A program made the translations under genes and the position numbers. The notes under the pieces are model-generated. The model was given only the letters and a program-made list of their open reading frames with translations, searched no databases and was not told where the DNA came from. From NCBI GenBank assembly GCA_025929455.1, contig JAICMB010000035.1, forward strand, positions 1 to 12,877: DNA of 12,877 bases, written 5' to 3'. Numbering within the stretch: position 1 is the first letter of the stretch; every line of letters begins with the position of its first letter. Shown piece after piece: positions 1 to 6,994 of this stretch. This DNA is from Bryobacteraceae bacterium. Lineage in GTDB: Bacteria; Acidobacteriota; Terriglobia; Bryobacterales; Bryobacteraceae.

Positions 1-851
1 AGTTCGGCGGGAACGGAGCCTGCCAGAAACTCGCGGCCCTGCCGGTCGCGCAGGATCCACGCGATCTCCAGGTAGCGGATAGGACGATCGGAGCGGTTGC
101 GCACTTCAAAACGCGGGGCGCGCGCCTCGTTGAGCGCGACCTGCGCCGATCCGGCTAGCGGTTCCACCGGCGCGTCCGGCAGGTTCAGAAACGCGAACTG
201 CATCTGACGCTCGGCTCCGGCGTTGGTGGCGCGGCCGCCGCGCACCATCTGCACGTCGAAACCGTTCTGCGCGGCGCCGCGCTGCAGCAGCGCGAGAATT
301 TCGTTTTGCACGCGCTGCGCCCCGCCCTGCGCCAGCAAGTTCTGGAAGTGGCGTCGATCGCGGCGTGCTTCCAATTCGCACACCGTGAGAGCACGCCGTG
401 AGTTCAATTTGTCCGGCCCGTAAAAGGAGAGGTCTTCAAACAGCACGCCGTCCAGGCCGATGACCACCGGCGTGCTTTGCCCGGCACCCTGCTGCGCCGG
501 ACGTAACAGCCGCATGTCGATACGGACCGGAATGGTCTCGCCCGGGCCCGCGTCGATGCTCGCCAGCGTGACGGAACCGCGCCCGCCCGCCGTGATATCT
601 TGCGACGTAACCGACAGCGTAATGCCGCGGATGTGCCGCTTGCTCGAATTGCGAAGCGTGAGCGCCGCGCGCAAATCGACCACCACCGCACCGCCACGCG
701 CGGTCTCCGAGGAATCGCCGTAATCGGCGCCGAGCAGCGCGACCGGCGAATCGGCCGGCAACACCAGTTTGGGCAGTACGGCCGCGCTTGCTGCCGACAC
801 GCCGGCAATCACCACCACAGCGCCCGCGAAGCGCCCGAAACTACTGGGCAT
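1..851 (-). CDS. Secreted protein of unknown function, third gene of a sigma/anti-sigma operon (3' end cut by window)
   Basis: The frame is open from an ATG at 851 to the window edge (283 complete codons, no stop seen), so the C-terminus is missing. The start is supported by an AAGG about six bases upstream. It overlaps the end of the anti-sigma gene by 11 bp, which suggests translational coupling. Residues 1-24 look like a Sec signal peptide: Arg7, a hydrophobic run from about 9 to 20, and Ala-rich cleavage positions (ASAA). The mature part looks beta-rich. Two segments resemble each other: about 62-84 (contains LTLRNSSKRHIRGITLSV) and about 247-270 (contains FEVRNRSDRPIRYLEIAW). They may mark duplicated beta-sandwich modules. 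A charged helical stretch (about 158-195) separates them. I do not recognise a family. From its position it may be an envelope protein made together with the sigma/anti-sigma pair, either as a sensor partner or a target; that is inference. Confidence 0.75.
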   Translation of the reverse strand, partial: MPSSFGRFAGAVVVIAGVSAASAAVLPKLVLPADSPVALLGADYGDSSETARGGAVVVDLRAALTLRNSSKRHIRGITLSVTSQDITAGGRGSVTLASIDAGPGETIPVRIDMRLLRPAQQGAGQSTPVVIGLDGVLFEDLSFYGPDKLNSRRALTVCELEARRDRRHFQNLLAQGGAQRVQNEILALLQRGAAQNGFDVQMVRGGRATNAGAERQMQFAFLNLPDAPVEPLAGSAQVALNEARAPRFEVRNRSDRPIRYLEIAWILRDRQGREFLAGSVPAE

Positions 852-1470
852 AGTAAACCTTCGTGATCGTCGCTACACCCGTATCGGGATCAACGTAGCG
901 CGCGTCTGCCGAACCCTGCATGTTAATCGAAACGTCCACGCTGTCCGCGCGCGCGTTCACAAATTTCATCGCCGTGCCGTTGGCCTTCAATTCAATACCC
1001 GTGGGCGATGCTTCGAGAACCACGTTATCGGCCATCGCGCCCGCGCCCGTACGTTGTCCCGCTTCGCGGTGCGCGATCGCGTTCAGCGACCTTATCAGAT
1101 GTTCCGCCTGCTCCCGCGGCATGTTGATCCACATGGCGCCTGTGAGCAGCGCCGCGATTCCGCTCAGCGCCGCCGCCATGGCCCAAGCCGAGCGCGGACG
1201 CCGCTGCACGACCGGCGCAACGCACTCGCCCGCCGCCAGGCCGACGTGAATGTTTGCCGTGATCTCTTCACCCAGACGCTCCCAGTCGAGTCCCGGCGGC
1301 ATGCCCACCGCGGCCTCCGCCACTAGCTGCCGGCCTTCGCGCAACGCTCGCACACGCGCGGCGCAACTCGCGCAACGCCGTACATGCGTCCGCAGCAGCA
1401 GACGATCCATAAACGGCAGATCGTCGCCGGTCAGAAGCGCCAAGCGGGTTTCGGCCGGATGCTGTTTCAT
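841..1470 (-). CDS. Membrane anti-sigma factor with N-terminal zinc-finger (ZAS/zf-HC2) domain
   Basis: This 209-residue protein is expected to bind and hold inactive the ECF sigma factor encoded just upstream. The N-terminal domain has H29-x3-C33-x2-C36, and H4 lies 24 residues before H29. The pattern H-x24-H-x3-C-x2-C has the same spacing as the zinc ligands of ChrR (H6, H31, C35, C38), a member of the zinc-binding anti-sigma family. A single hydrophobic segment at about 94-116 should cross the inner membrane, leaving about 90 residues (117-209) in the periplasm. That part looks beta-rich and ends in a YVDPDTGV...VYYAQ tail. The start ATG overlaps the sigma stop codon as ATGA, and a GGAG lies six bases upstream, so the genes are translationally coupled. 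The sensing signal cannot be told from the sequence. The family call is firm; the partner is inferred from adjacency. Confidence 0.85.
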   Translation of the reverse strand: MKQHPAETRLALLTGDDLPFMDRLLLRTHVRRCASCAARVRALREGRQLVAEAAVGMPPGLDWERLGEEITANIHVGLAAGECVAPVVQRRPRSAWAMAAALSGIAALLTGAMWINMPREQAEHLIRSLNAIAHREAGQRTGAGAMADNVVLEASPTGIELKANGTAMKFVNARADSVDVSINMQGSADARYVDPDTGVATITKVYYAQ

Positions 1471-2018
1471 GGTTTTCTCCGCTCCAGGTAACGGCGGAAT
1501 TTTATGCGCGCATTGGCGATGTGCGACCGCACCGTGGCTTTCGAACAGTTCAGCCGGCGCGCCACTTCCTCGGCCGGCAGCCCCTCGACATCGCGCAGAA
1601 TCAAAGCCGTGCGCTCTCGTTCCGTGAGCACCGCCAGGCCTTCTTCAAGATATACGCGCCGCTCGGCGCGCAGCACGGCCTGCTCTGGGCTTTCGCCCTC
1701 GTGCGTGAGCGGCTCGGCGACCGCATCGATCTCGCAAAAATTAACTTTTCCGTGACGGCGCAGGAAATCGATAGCCGTGTTGCTCGCGATGCGCGACAGC
1801 CAGTGCGCAGCCTTTTCGAGGTCCTTGAGCTGGTCCTGCCGCTGCAGAGCCTTTATGAATGCTTCCTGCGTAAGCTCCTGGGCATCGTCGACGTTACCGA
1901 CAATGCGGTAGATGAGCAGGAAAACCCGGCGTAAGTTGTCAGAAATGAAGCGGTTCTGCTGCTCGTGCGTCGAAGGGGCAACGCCTTCCAGCCCGGACCA
2001 CCCGCCGCGCTCGTTCAT
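1467..2018 (-). CDS. ECF-family RNA polymerase sigma factor (sigma-70 group 4)
   Basis: The product is 183 residues, the usual ECF size. Sigma region 2 spans about 24-91. It contains the typical helix 'DDAQELTQEAF' (44-54) and the -10 recognition part 'WLSRIASNTAIDFLRR'. Region 4 (about 118-178) ends in a helix-turn-helix 'LPAEEVARRLNCSKATVR', which reads the -35 element. There is no region 1 or 3, as expected for the class. The frame stays open 17 codons further upstream (to 2069), but I chose the ATG at 2018. A GGAG sits five bases before it, and it gives the normal N-terminal length. The stop overlaps the anti-sigma start (ATGA), so this gene heads a coupled sigma/anti-sigma/unknown operon. 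The N-terminal 20 residues are Gly-rich and carry no domain I know. The ECF subgroup and target promoters cannot be assigned by eye. Confidence 0.92.
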   Translation of the reverse strand: MNERGGWSGLEGVAPSTHEQQNRFISDNLRRVFLLIYRIVGNVDDAQELTQEAFIKALQRQDQLKDLEKAAHWLSRIASNTAIDFLRRHGKVNFCEIDAVAEPLTHEGESPEQAVLRAERRVYLEEGLAVLTERERTALILRDVEGLPAEEVARRLNCSKATVRSHIANARIKFRRYLERRKP

Positions 2019-2023
2019 GCCTG

Positions 2024-2027
2024 CTCC
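2024..2027 (-). promoter_or_regulatory. Shine-Dalgarno site deciding the sigma factor start
   Basis: GGAG on the minus strand, five bases before the ATG at 2018. The in-frame upstream ATG at 2069 has no comparable site, so translation most likely starts at 2018. Confidence 0.6.
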
Positions 2028-2103
2028 GTTATTTAACCGCTCACAAACCGCAGCCGCCATCAATAACAAACCTGACGGCGCTTAGGACCGAAACGTGCAA
2101 CCT

Positions 2104-2119
2104 GCCCCGCAGTCGGGGC
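2104..2119 (-). terminator. GC-rich hairpin between pyrE-truA and the sigma operon
   Basis: A perfect 6-bp stem (GCCCCG/CGGGGC) closes a 4-base loop, 18 bp downstream of the PyrE-TruA stop. No T-run follows on the minus strand, so it is not a classic intrinsic terminator. It could be a Rho-assisted or weak terminator for the upstream genes. If the promoter at 2137-2166 is real, it would instead be a structured element in the sigma leader. Confidence 0.3.
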
Positions 2120-2136
2120 GCATCGCGGATAACCTG

Positions 2137-2166
2137 ATTATAGGGCGGCAGCGCTCGGCGTTGCAG
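2137..2166 (-). promoter_or_regulatory. Possible sigma-70-type promoter for the ECF sigma operon
   Basis: On the minus strand there is a perfect TATAAT (2142-2137). A weak CTGCAA (2166-2161, three of six matches to TTGACA) lies 18 bp upstream. The -10 overlaps the stop codon of pyrE-truA. Transcripts would start near 2130 and have a leader of about 110 bases to the sigma ATG at 2018. The -35 is poor, so this is a candidate only. I saw no clear GGAAC/GTC-type ECF autoregulatory promoter. Confidence 0.35.
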
Positions 2167-3535
2167 GCCCGGCGGCCGGTTCGTTTTTATATTCCACGCC
2201 GACCAGGAAAAGCCCACGCGCGGGCAGCGCCGGACCGGCCGCAATCGCACAGCCCGGTTGCAGCCGCGCGGCCACCTCTTCAGGCGCGAGGTTGCCCTTG
2301 CCTACTTCAAAGAGCACGCCCACGATATTACGGACCATATGCTTTAGAAATCCGCTGCCGCGGACCGTGTAGGTAAGCCGCTCGCCGTCCGTTGCCACCT
2401 CCGAGCAGAAGATGCGGCGCACCTTCGACCCGCCATGGGCGTCCTTATCATCCGCCGCCGCGAAGGCCGTGAAGTCGTGCTCGCCGGTGAACATTTCCGC
2501 CGCCGCGCCCATCGTTCCAAGGTCGAGCGGATACGGATGGTGATGCACATAACGCCGCTCAAACGGCGAGCACACCTCCCCGCGCCACACCCGGTACTCG
2601 TACGTCTTCGCGATCGCGTCGAAACGCGGGTGAAAATTCGAAGCCGTTTCCGCGACCGTAAGCACGCGGATATCGCGCGGGAGCAGCCGGTTCAGCGCCT
2701 TCATGAGATTGGCCGCCGGAATAGGGTTTTCGAGCGAAAACGCTGCCGTCTGCGCCAGCGCGTGCACGCCGGCATCGGTCCGCCCGGACCCGGCCACCTG
2801 CACGGTGCGACCTTCAATCTCGGAAACCGCGTCCTCGAGCGTGCCCTGAATCGTCGCTAGTCCAGGCTGAACCTGCCAGCCGTGGTAGTCGGTCCCGTCG
2901 TAAGCCACGGTGATGCGGATGCGCCGCACCGATCGGTACGCGGGCGCCGCGGTGGGCCGCGAACCCGGCTTCTCGACCGGCAGGCCTTCGCGGCAGAGCG
3001 GGCATTCCTGCGCCGGGTAGGCGAGCACCTGCATGGTCTTCAGCGCGATATAGGGTACGCCCGCATCGGCGGCTCCGGCGCTGCGGTCGATGATCGAGCC
3101 CGCGGCGATAACGTTCGCACCCGCCTTTTGCAAAAGTTTCACGACCTCGCGCGTGCTGCCGCCGGTGGTAACTACATCTTCGACGACCACGGCCGTTTCG
3201 CCGGGCGATACCGTGAAGCCGCGGCGCAGGGTCATACCGCCGGCCGCATCGCGCTCGGCAAAGATGAAGCGCGCGCCGAGCGCCCGTGCGACTTCATGCC
3301 CGATGATCAGGCCGCCGATCGCCGGCGCTGCAACCATGTCGATGTGGGAAACCGCGTGCCCGCGGCGAAACTCGGACGCGAGCATCTGGCCGAAACGCTC
3401 GGCGTGCCGCGGGTGTTGCAGCACGAGCGCGCATTGCAGGTATTCCGGGCTGTGGAGGCCGCTCGTCAGCCGGAAATGTCCGCGCAAATACGCGCCCGTC
3501 TCATCAAACGCGCTGAGAACGGGATCGTCGCTCAA
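2138..3535 (-). CDS. pyrE-truA: PyrE-TruA fusion: orotate phosphoribosyltransferase + tRNA pseudouridine synthase A
   Basis: One uninterrupted 465-codon frame holds two complete enzymes. Residues 1 to about 192 are orotate phosphoribosyltransferase, which makes OMP from orotate and PRPP in UMP synthesis. They include 'GHFRLTSGLHSPEYLQCA' (19-36), 'FAERDAAGGMTLRRGF' (92-107), the PRPP-binding loop 'VVVEDVVTTGGST' (116-128) and a C-terminal 'CPLCREGLPVEKPGS' (178-192), as in Thermus-type PyrE. An 11-residue linker follows. Residues 204 to about 450 are TruA, which makes pseudouridine at tRNA positions 38-40. They include 'VAYDGTDYHGW' (210-220), the catalytic Asp254 in 'GRTDAGVHAL', and 'KHMVRNIVG' (398-406). 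A Pro/Ala tail ends the protein. The first possible start is TTG at 3535. An in-frame stop lies eight codons upstream of it, no ATG or GTG lies between, and no clear ribosome site is visible. The secreted-protein gene upstream ends 26 bp away. Both activities should be intact. Confidence 0.93.
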   Translation of the reverse strand: MSDDPVLSAFDETGAYLRGHFRLTSGLHSPEYLQCALVLQHPRHAERFGQMLASEFRRGHAVSHIDMVAAPAIGGLIIGHEVARALGARFIFAERDAAGGMTLRRGFTVSPGETAVVVEDVVTTGGSTREVVKLLQKAGANVIAAGSIIDRSAGAADAGVPYIALKTMQVLAYPAQECPLCREGLPVEKPGSRPTAAPAYRSVRRIRITVAYDGTDYHGWQVQPGLATIQGTLEDAVSEIEGRTVQVAGSGRTDAGVHALAQTAAFSLENPIPAANLMKALNRLLPRDIRVLTVAETASNFHPRFDAIAKTYEYRVWRGEVCSPFERRYVHHHPYPLDLGTMGAAAEMFTGEHDFTAFAAADDKDAHGGSKVRRIFCSEVATDGERLTYTVRGSGFLKHMVRNIVGVLFEVGKGNLAPEEVAARLQPGCAIAAGPALPARGLFLVGVEYKNEPAAGPATPSAAAL

Positions 3536-3561
3536 ACGCGTAGGGTACCACCGGGTTTACG

Positions 3562-6500
3562 CTACGGCGCGAGGATCACGACGGCGCTCCCGGTCGACGC
3601 CGGATTCGCGACGCTGGTCGCGGTAAGGGTGAACCATTGCAACGTTGTGACGGCACTGGGCGCGGTATACACGCCAGATGGCGAGATGGTGCCCACGCCC
3701 GAGACATTCCAGGTGACGCGCTGGTCGTTGGCGCCGTCCACCGTGGCCGTGAACTGTTGCGAAGCGCCGGAGTGGACGACATACCAGGTCGGCGCAACCC
3801 TCACAGTTACGAATTGCGAGACCGGCACCGTGAGCGATATGGTCGCGCGGGCGGACTTGCTCGGGTCCGCGACGCTGGTGGCTGTGACCGTGACGGTCTG
3901 GGCACTGCCGATCAACGCCGGCGCGGTATAGAAACCCGATGCGGAGATGCTGCCGATTGCCGGGCTAATGGACCACATCACGGCGGCGTTGGAAGCGTTC
4001 GCCACGCGAGCGGTGAACTGCTGCGTAGCGCCTGCGCCGAGTGAAACGGAGGTCGGCGTCAGCGAGATGCTGGCGGCGGGGACGAGTGAGATTACAGCCG
4101 TGTCCGATTTGCTCGGATCGGCCGTGCTAGTTGCCGTTAGCGTAATGGTTTGCGCACTGGCGATGGATGCGGGGGCTGTGTATAGTCCCGCCGCTGTGAT
4201 GCTGCCCACCGCAGGGGAAACGCTCCAGGTTACGGCGCTGTTGGAGGTGTTAGAAACGCGTGCAATGAACTGCTGCGTATCGCCGGCGCCCAGCGAAACC
4301 GACGCGGGCGCGAGTGAGACGCTGGCGGCTGGAATCAGCGAAATCACGGCGGTATCGTATTTGCTCGGGTCCGCGGTGCTGATCGCTTTCAACGTGATGG
4401 TCTGCGCGCTGCCGATGGACGCGGGCGCGGTGTAAAGACCGGATGACGTGATGGTGCCGACGGCCGGGCTCAGCGACCAGGTCACGGCTGTGTTGGAGGC
4501 GCTCGACACACGCGCGACGAACTGCTGCGTCGCACCGGCGCCAAGCGAAACCGATGCCGGCGCGAGCGACACGCTCGCATTCGGAACCAGCGAGACGACT
4601 GCCGTAGCCGACTTGCTGTTATCGGCGAAGCTCGTCGCGACCACCGTCACATTCTGTGCGGCTGTCACGGATGCCGGCGCGGTGTATAAGCCGCTTTCCG
4701 AGATGCTGCCCACCGCCGGGCTGAGCGTCCATTTAACAGCCGTTGTCGAGGCGCCGCTTACGCGCGCCACGAACTGCTGAGTTGCGCCTGCGCCGAGGGA
4801 GACCGACGAGGGTGTGAGTGAAACACTCACGACCGGAACCAGCGAAATCACAGCTTTGTCCGATTTGCTCGGGTCCGCGGCGCTTGTTGCCATCACAGTC
4901 ACGGTCTGGGCGCTCGTGATGCTTGCGGGCGCGGTGTACAGGCCCGCTCCTGAAATCGATCCCACGGCCGGAGTGACCGTCCACGTTACGTCGCCATTTG
5001 CAGTCCCGCTAACCACTGCGCGGAACTGCTGCGTGCTGTTCGCGGCCAGCGAAGCCGAGTCAGGCGAAACAGATACGGTCACCACCGACGGCGCGGGCCC
5101 GCCATCACAGCCGACCGCTTCGTTCGTCTCATCCGTTCCGTACGGCCGAACGCCGTACGCCGGTTCGCTACAGCCGCGTTCAATCGCTCCAATGTCGGGG
5201 CCCGCTCCGTCATAGGAATCGTTGATATTCGGAAGTACGATGGCGGCATCGACGACCGGCGCCGTGGCACCGGGAGTCACGTCCTGCGGCGACAGCAGCG
5301 GCCTATACGAGAGTGGCGCCAGAAGACCGCTCGCGAATGGCGAACGCAGCAGCACCATACCGCGACTTTCCATGCCGGCTGCCTGCATTTGTGAAAAACC
5401 GCTCCACACCTGGGTCCCGCCGAGACTTAGAAAATGCCAGAACATGCGCCCGTCTGGAGAGTAGGCGTTTGCATTGAAGGTGCCGTCGTCAATGGGCGCG
5501 TCCCAGTGCACCATCTCGTACGGGATCGGGTCAGGTCCGACGAACAGATTGTTTTCGAGGACGATGTGGTGGCTCGCGGCCGGCGTGGTGACTAACAGCG
5601 CATGCTGCGGCGAGACAAAGGTGTTGTTGTACACCAACACGCCGTTCGGTTCATGTACGCCCCCGCTCAGTTCGGCATGGAATTTGATCTGCTCGCTGAC
5701 AGCGTTCACGACGACATTGCGGAAGATATATGCCGGACCGGCGTGCACCGGCTGTACGCTGATGGGCATGTAGGTGTTCGTGAACCGGTTGCGGAAAGCG
5801 CGCGCATTGCCTTCCGAGCCGTCCAACTCGAGCGCGTTATCGTACGTCCACAGCACATCGTTGCCGTAGAAATCGACTGCGCGTGCGCCGTTATAAAGCG
5901 TTTTCATCGCATCGCCGTAGCCGGAGATGCGGTTGTACGCGACCACGTGGCCGAAGCCGCTCACCGAGATGCCGTCGTCGTTTGAATGTGCGCCGTTGTC
6001 GTCGGTGTATACGCGCGGCCACCTCAGGCGGCCTTCCAGGATGTTGTCGGCGATGTAGTAGTCGTATTGCGTTCCCTTGCCGCCAATACCCATGACTGTG
6101 TTCTTGATCTGTACGCGCTCTACTACGTTGCCGATCGTGTTGTTGCCCTGAAAGCGAATGGCGCGTTGCGCGTTTTGAATGGTCAGGTTTTCGATGTACG
6201 TGTAGCTTCCGTACACTTCGATGACGTTGCAAACCCCGCAACCCGCGCCGTCAAGGATTACGCCATCCTGACTCGCGCCGCGGATCACGATCGGATTCTG
6301 CGCCGTTCCGGAAGCACCGATGCCCGTAAAGCTGCCGCGATACACGCCATTGGCGAGTGTGATCACATCGCCGGGACGCGCGGACTGCAGAGCGGATCTC
6401 AGGCTGCTCATATCGCTCACGTTGCGGACTCGCGGAGTATCCGGATCGGAAGGCACTGGCCGCGTTGTCCCCGTTATGGTGAACACGCGATCGACCGGCC

Positions 6501-6837
6501 CATCGTCATCGTGCGCGTGTAACTCGATGTCGTACTGAGTCCCCGGTTTCAAATCGAAGATGCTGCCCGAGAACTGCGGCACGATCGAATAATTCGCGAC
6601 CGTATTCGGGTGCACACGAAACAGCGGCAGCGCGGTCGACCACGACTGTGTTCCTGATTCGCGGAAGCGCACCGTGACTGCCGCGTTGTAGTTGTCATCG
6701 CCCGAGATCGGAAGTTTCACTCCGAGTACGGTAAGCGTCGGTCTGTCAAGCACCGGCGCGCCAGGCTGCAACACATTACCAGCGAATATACTGGGGGCTA
6801 AACACGCCCCGATGAGGGCAAGTTGTTTTAGTTGCAT
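3562..6837 (-). CDS. Large secreted protein: FnIII-like domain, right-handed beta-helix, six Ig-like repeats
   Basis: The 1091-residue product begins with a short signal peptide (about 1-19, ending SIFA). Cys12 in 'LIGAC' makes a lipoprotein signal a weaker alternative. Residues about 27-127 resemble a fibronectin-III/phosphatase-like beta-sandwich ('LKPGTQYDIELHAHD'). Residues about 140-470 form a pectate-lyase-like right-handed beta-helix with recurring N/D-G turns, including 'NDDGISVSGFGHVVAYNRI' (287-305) and 'DNALELDGSEGN' (333-344). A linker with paired cysteines (Cys556, Cys577) leads to six Ig-like domains (584-1091). The likely role is polysaccharide binding or cleavage, or adhesion, outside the cell. 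No lyase or hydrolase family can be named with confidence. The ATG at 6837 precedes the only signal peptide, but no good ribosome site lies upstream. The 157 bp before it hold no gene; I saw no convincing promoter there. The C-terminus has no visible sorting or anchoring signal. Confidence 0.85.
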   Translation of the reverse strand: MQLKQLALIGACLAPSIFAGNVLQPGAPVLDRPTLTVLGVKLPISGDDNYNAAVTVRFRESGTQSWSTALPLFRVHPNTVANYSIVPQFSGSIFDLKPGTQYDIELHAHDDDGPVDRVFTITGTTRPVPSDPDTPRVRNVSDMSSLRSALQSARPGDVITLANGVYRGSFTGIGASGTAQNPIVIRGASQDGVILDGAGCGVCNVIEVYGSYTYIENLTIQNAQRAIRFQGNNTIGNVVERVQIKNTVMGIGGKGTQYDYYIADNILEGRLRWPRVYTDDNGAHSNDDGISVSGFGHVVAYNRISGYGDAMKTLYNGARAVDFYGNDVLWTYDNALELDGSEGNARAFRNRFTNTYMPISVQPVHAGPAYIFRNVVVNAVSEQIKFHAELSGGVHEPNGVLVYNNTFVSPQHALLVTTPAASHHIVLENNLFVGPDPIPYEMVHWDAPIDDGTFNANAYSPDGRMFWHFLSLGGTQVWSGFSQMQAAGMESRGMVLLRSPFASGLLAPLSYRPLLSPQDVTPGATAPVVDAAIVLPNINDSYDGAGPDIGAIERGCSEPAYGVRPYGTDETNEAVGCDGGPAPSVVTVSVSPDSASLAANSTQQFRAVVSGTANGDVTWTVTPAVGSISGAGLYTAPASITSAQTVTVMATSAADPSKSDKAVISLVPVVSVSLTPSSVSLGAGATQQFVARVSGASTTAVKWTLSPAVGSISESGLYTAPASVTAAQNVTVVATSFADNSKSATAVVSLVPNASVSLAPASVSLGAGATQQFVARVSSASNTAVTWSLSPAVGTITSSGLYTAPASIGSAQTITLKAISTADPSKYDTAVISLIPAASVSLAPASVSLGAGDTQQFIARVSNTSNSAVTWSVSPAVGSITAAGLYTAPASIASAQTITLTATSTADPSKSDTAVISLVPAASISLTPTSVSLGAGATQQFTARVANASNAAVMWSISPAIGSISASGFYTAPALIGSAQTVTVTATSVADPSKSARATISLTVPVSQFVTVRVAPTWYVVHSGASQQFTATVDGANDQRVTWNVSGVGTISPSGVYTAPSAVTTLQWFTLTATSVANPASTGSAVVILAP
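3565..5088 (-). repeat. Six tandem Ig-like coding repeats, 252-bp period
   Basis: Six copies of an Ig-like domain with motifs QQF...W...SP.VG.I..SGLYTAPA. The QQF starts at residues 603, 687, 771, 855, 939 and 1027, so the first five are exactly 84 residues apart and the last is 88. In the DNA, the plus-strand word AACTGCTG recurs at 4016, 4268, 4520, 4772 and 5024, exactly 252 bp apart. Approximate copies: 5088-4834, 4833-4582, 4581-4330, 4329-4078, 4077-3823, 3822-3565. The middle copies are most alike; the outer two have drifted, the last most of all. Confidence 0.9.
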
Positions 6838-6994
6838 TGGAAAACAGATAGTAGGGCGAACGCGCGGGGAATCTCCCGTGTCTTGGAGAATACGGTGAAT
6901 ATTCCGCGGTTTTAATAAGAAATGGAACGCGCCGCGGACTCACACGAGCGTGGTTCCCCTATGCCGGCTTAGGCGTGCGTTGCTGCGGCTCCCG

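Noticed and set aside
404..808. A 134-codon minus-strand frame with its own start and stop
   Set aside because: It overlaps, in another frame, the secreted-protein gene that starts at 851 and runs off the window. The longer frame has a signal peptide, a ribosome site and normal composition, while this one is Arg/Cys-rich.
2019..2069. Upstream ATG (2069) as the sigma factor start
   Set aside because: It has no ribosome site and adds residues unlike the ECF family; the ATG at 2018 follows a GGAG at good spacing.
2882..3931. A 349-codon plus-strand frame opposite pyrE-truA and the exoprotein gene
   Set aside because: It spans two well-supported genes on the other strand, has Arg/Ala/Gly-rich shadow composition and shows no domain.
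3565..5088. Regularly spaced repeats suggesting a CRISPR array or satellite
   Set aside because: The 252-bp period keeps reading frame and encodes Ig-like domains, so these are coding repeats.
6838..6994. Regulatory RNA or small gene in the 157-bp gap before the exoprotein gene
   Set aside because: Only short symmetric words are present (for example GAATATTC at 6897-6904), with no stable structure, open frame with a ribosome site, or convincing promoter.
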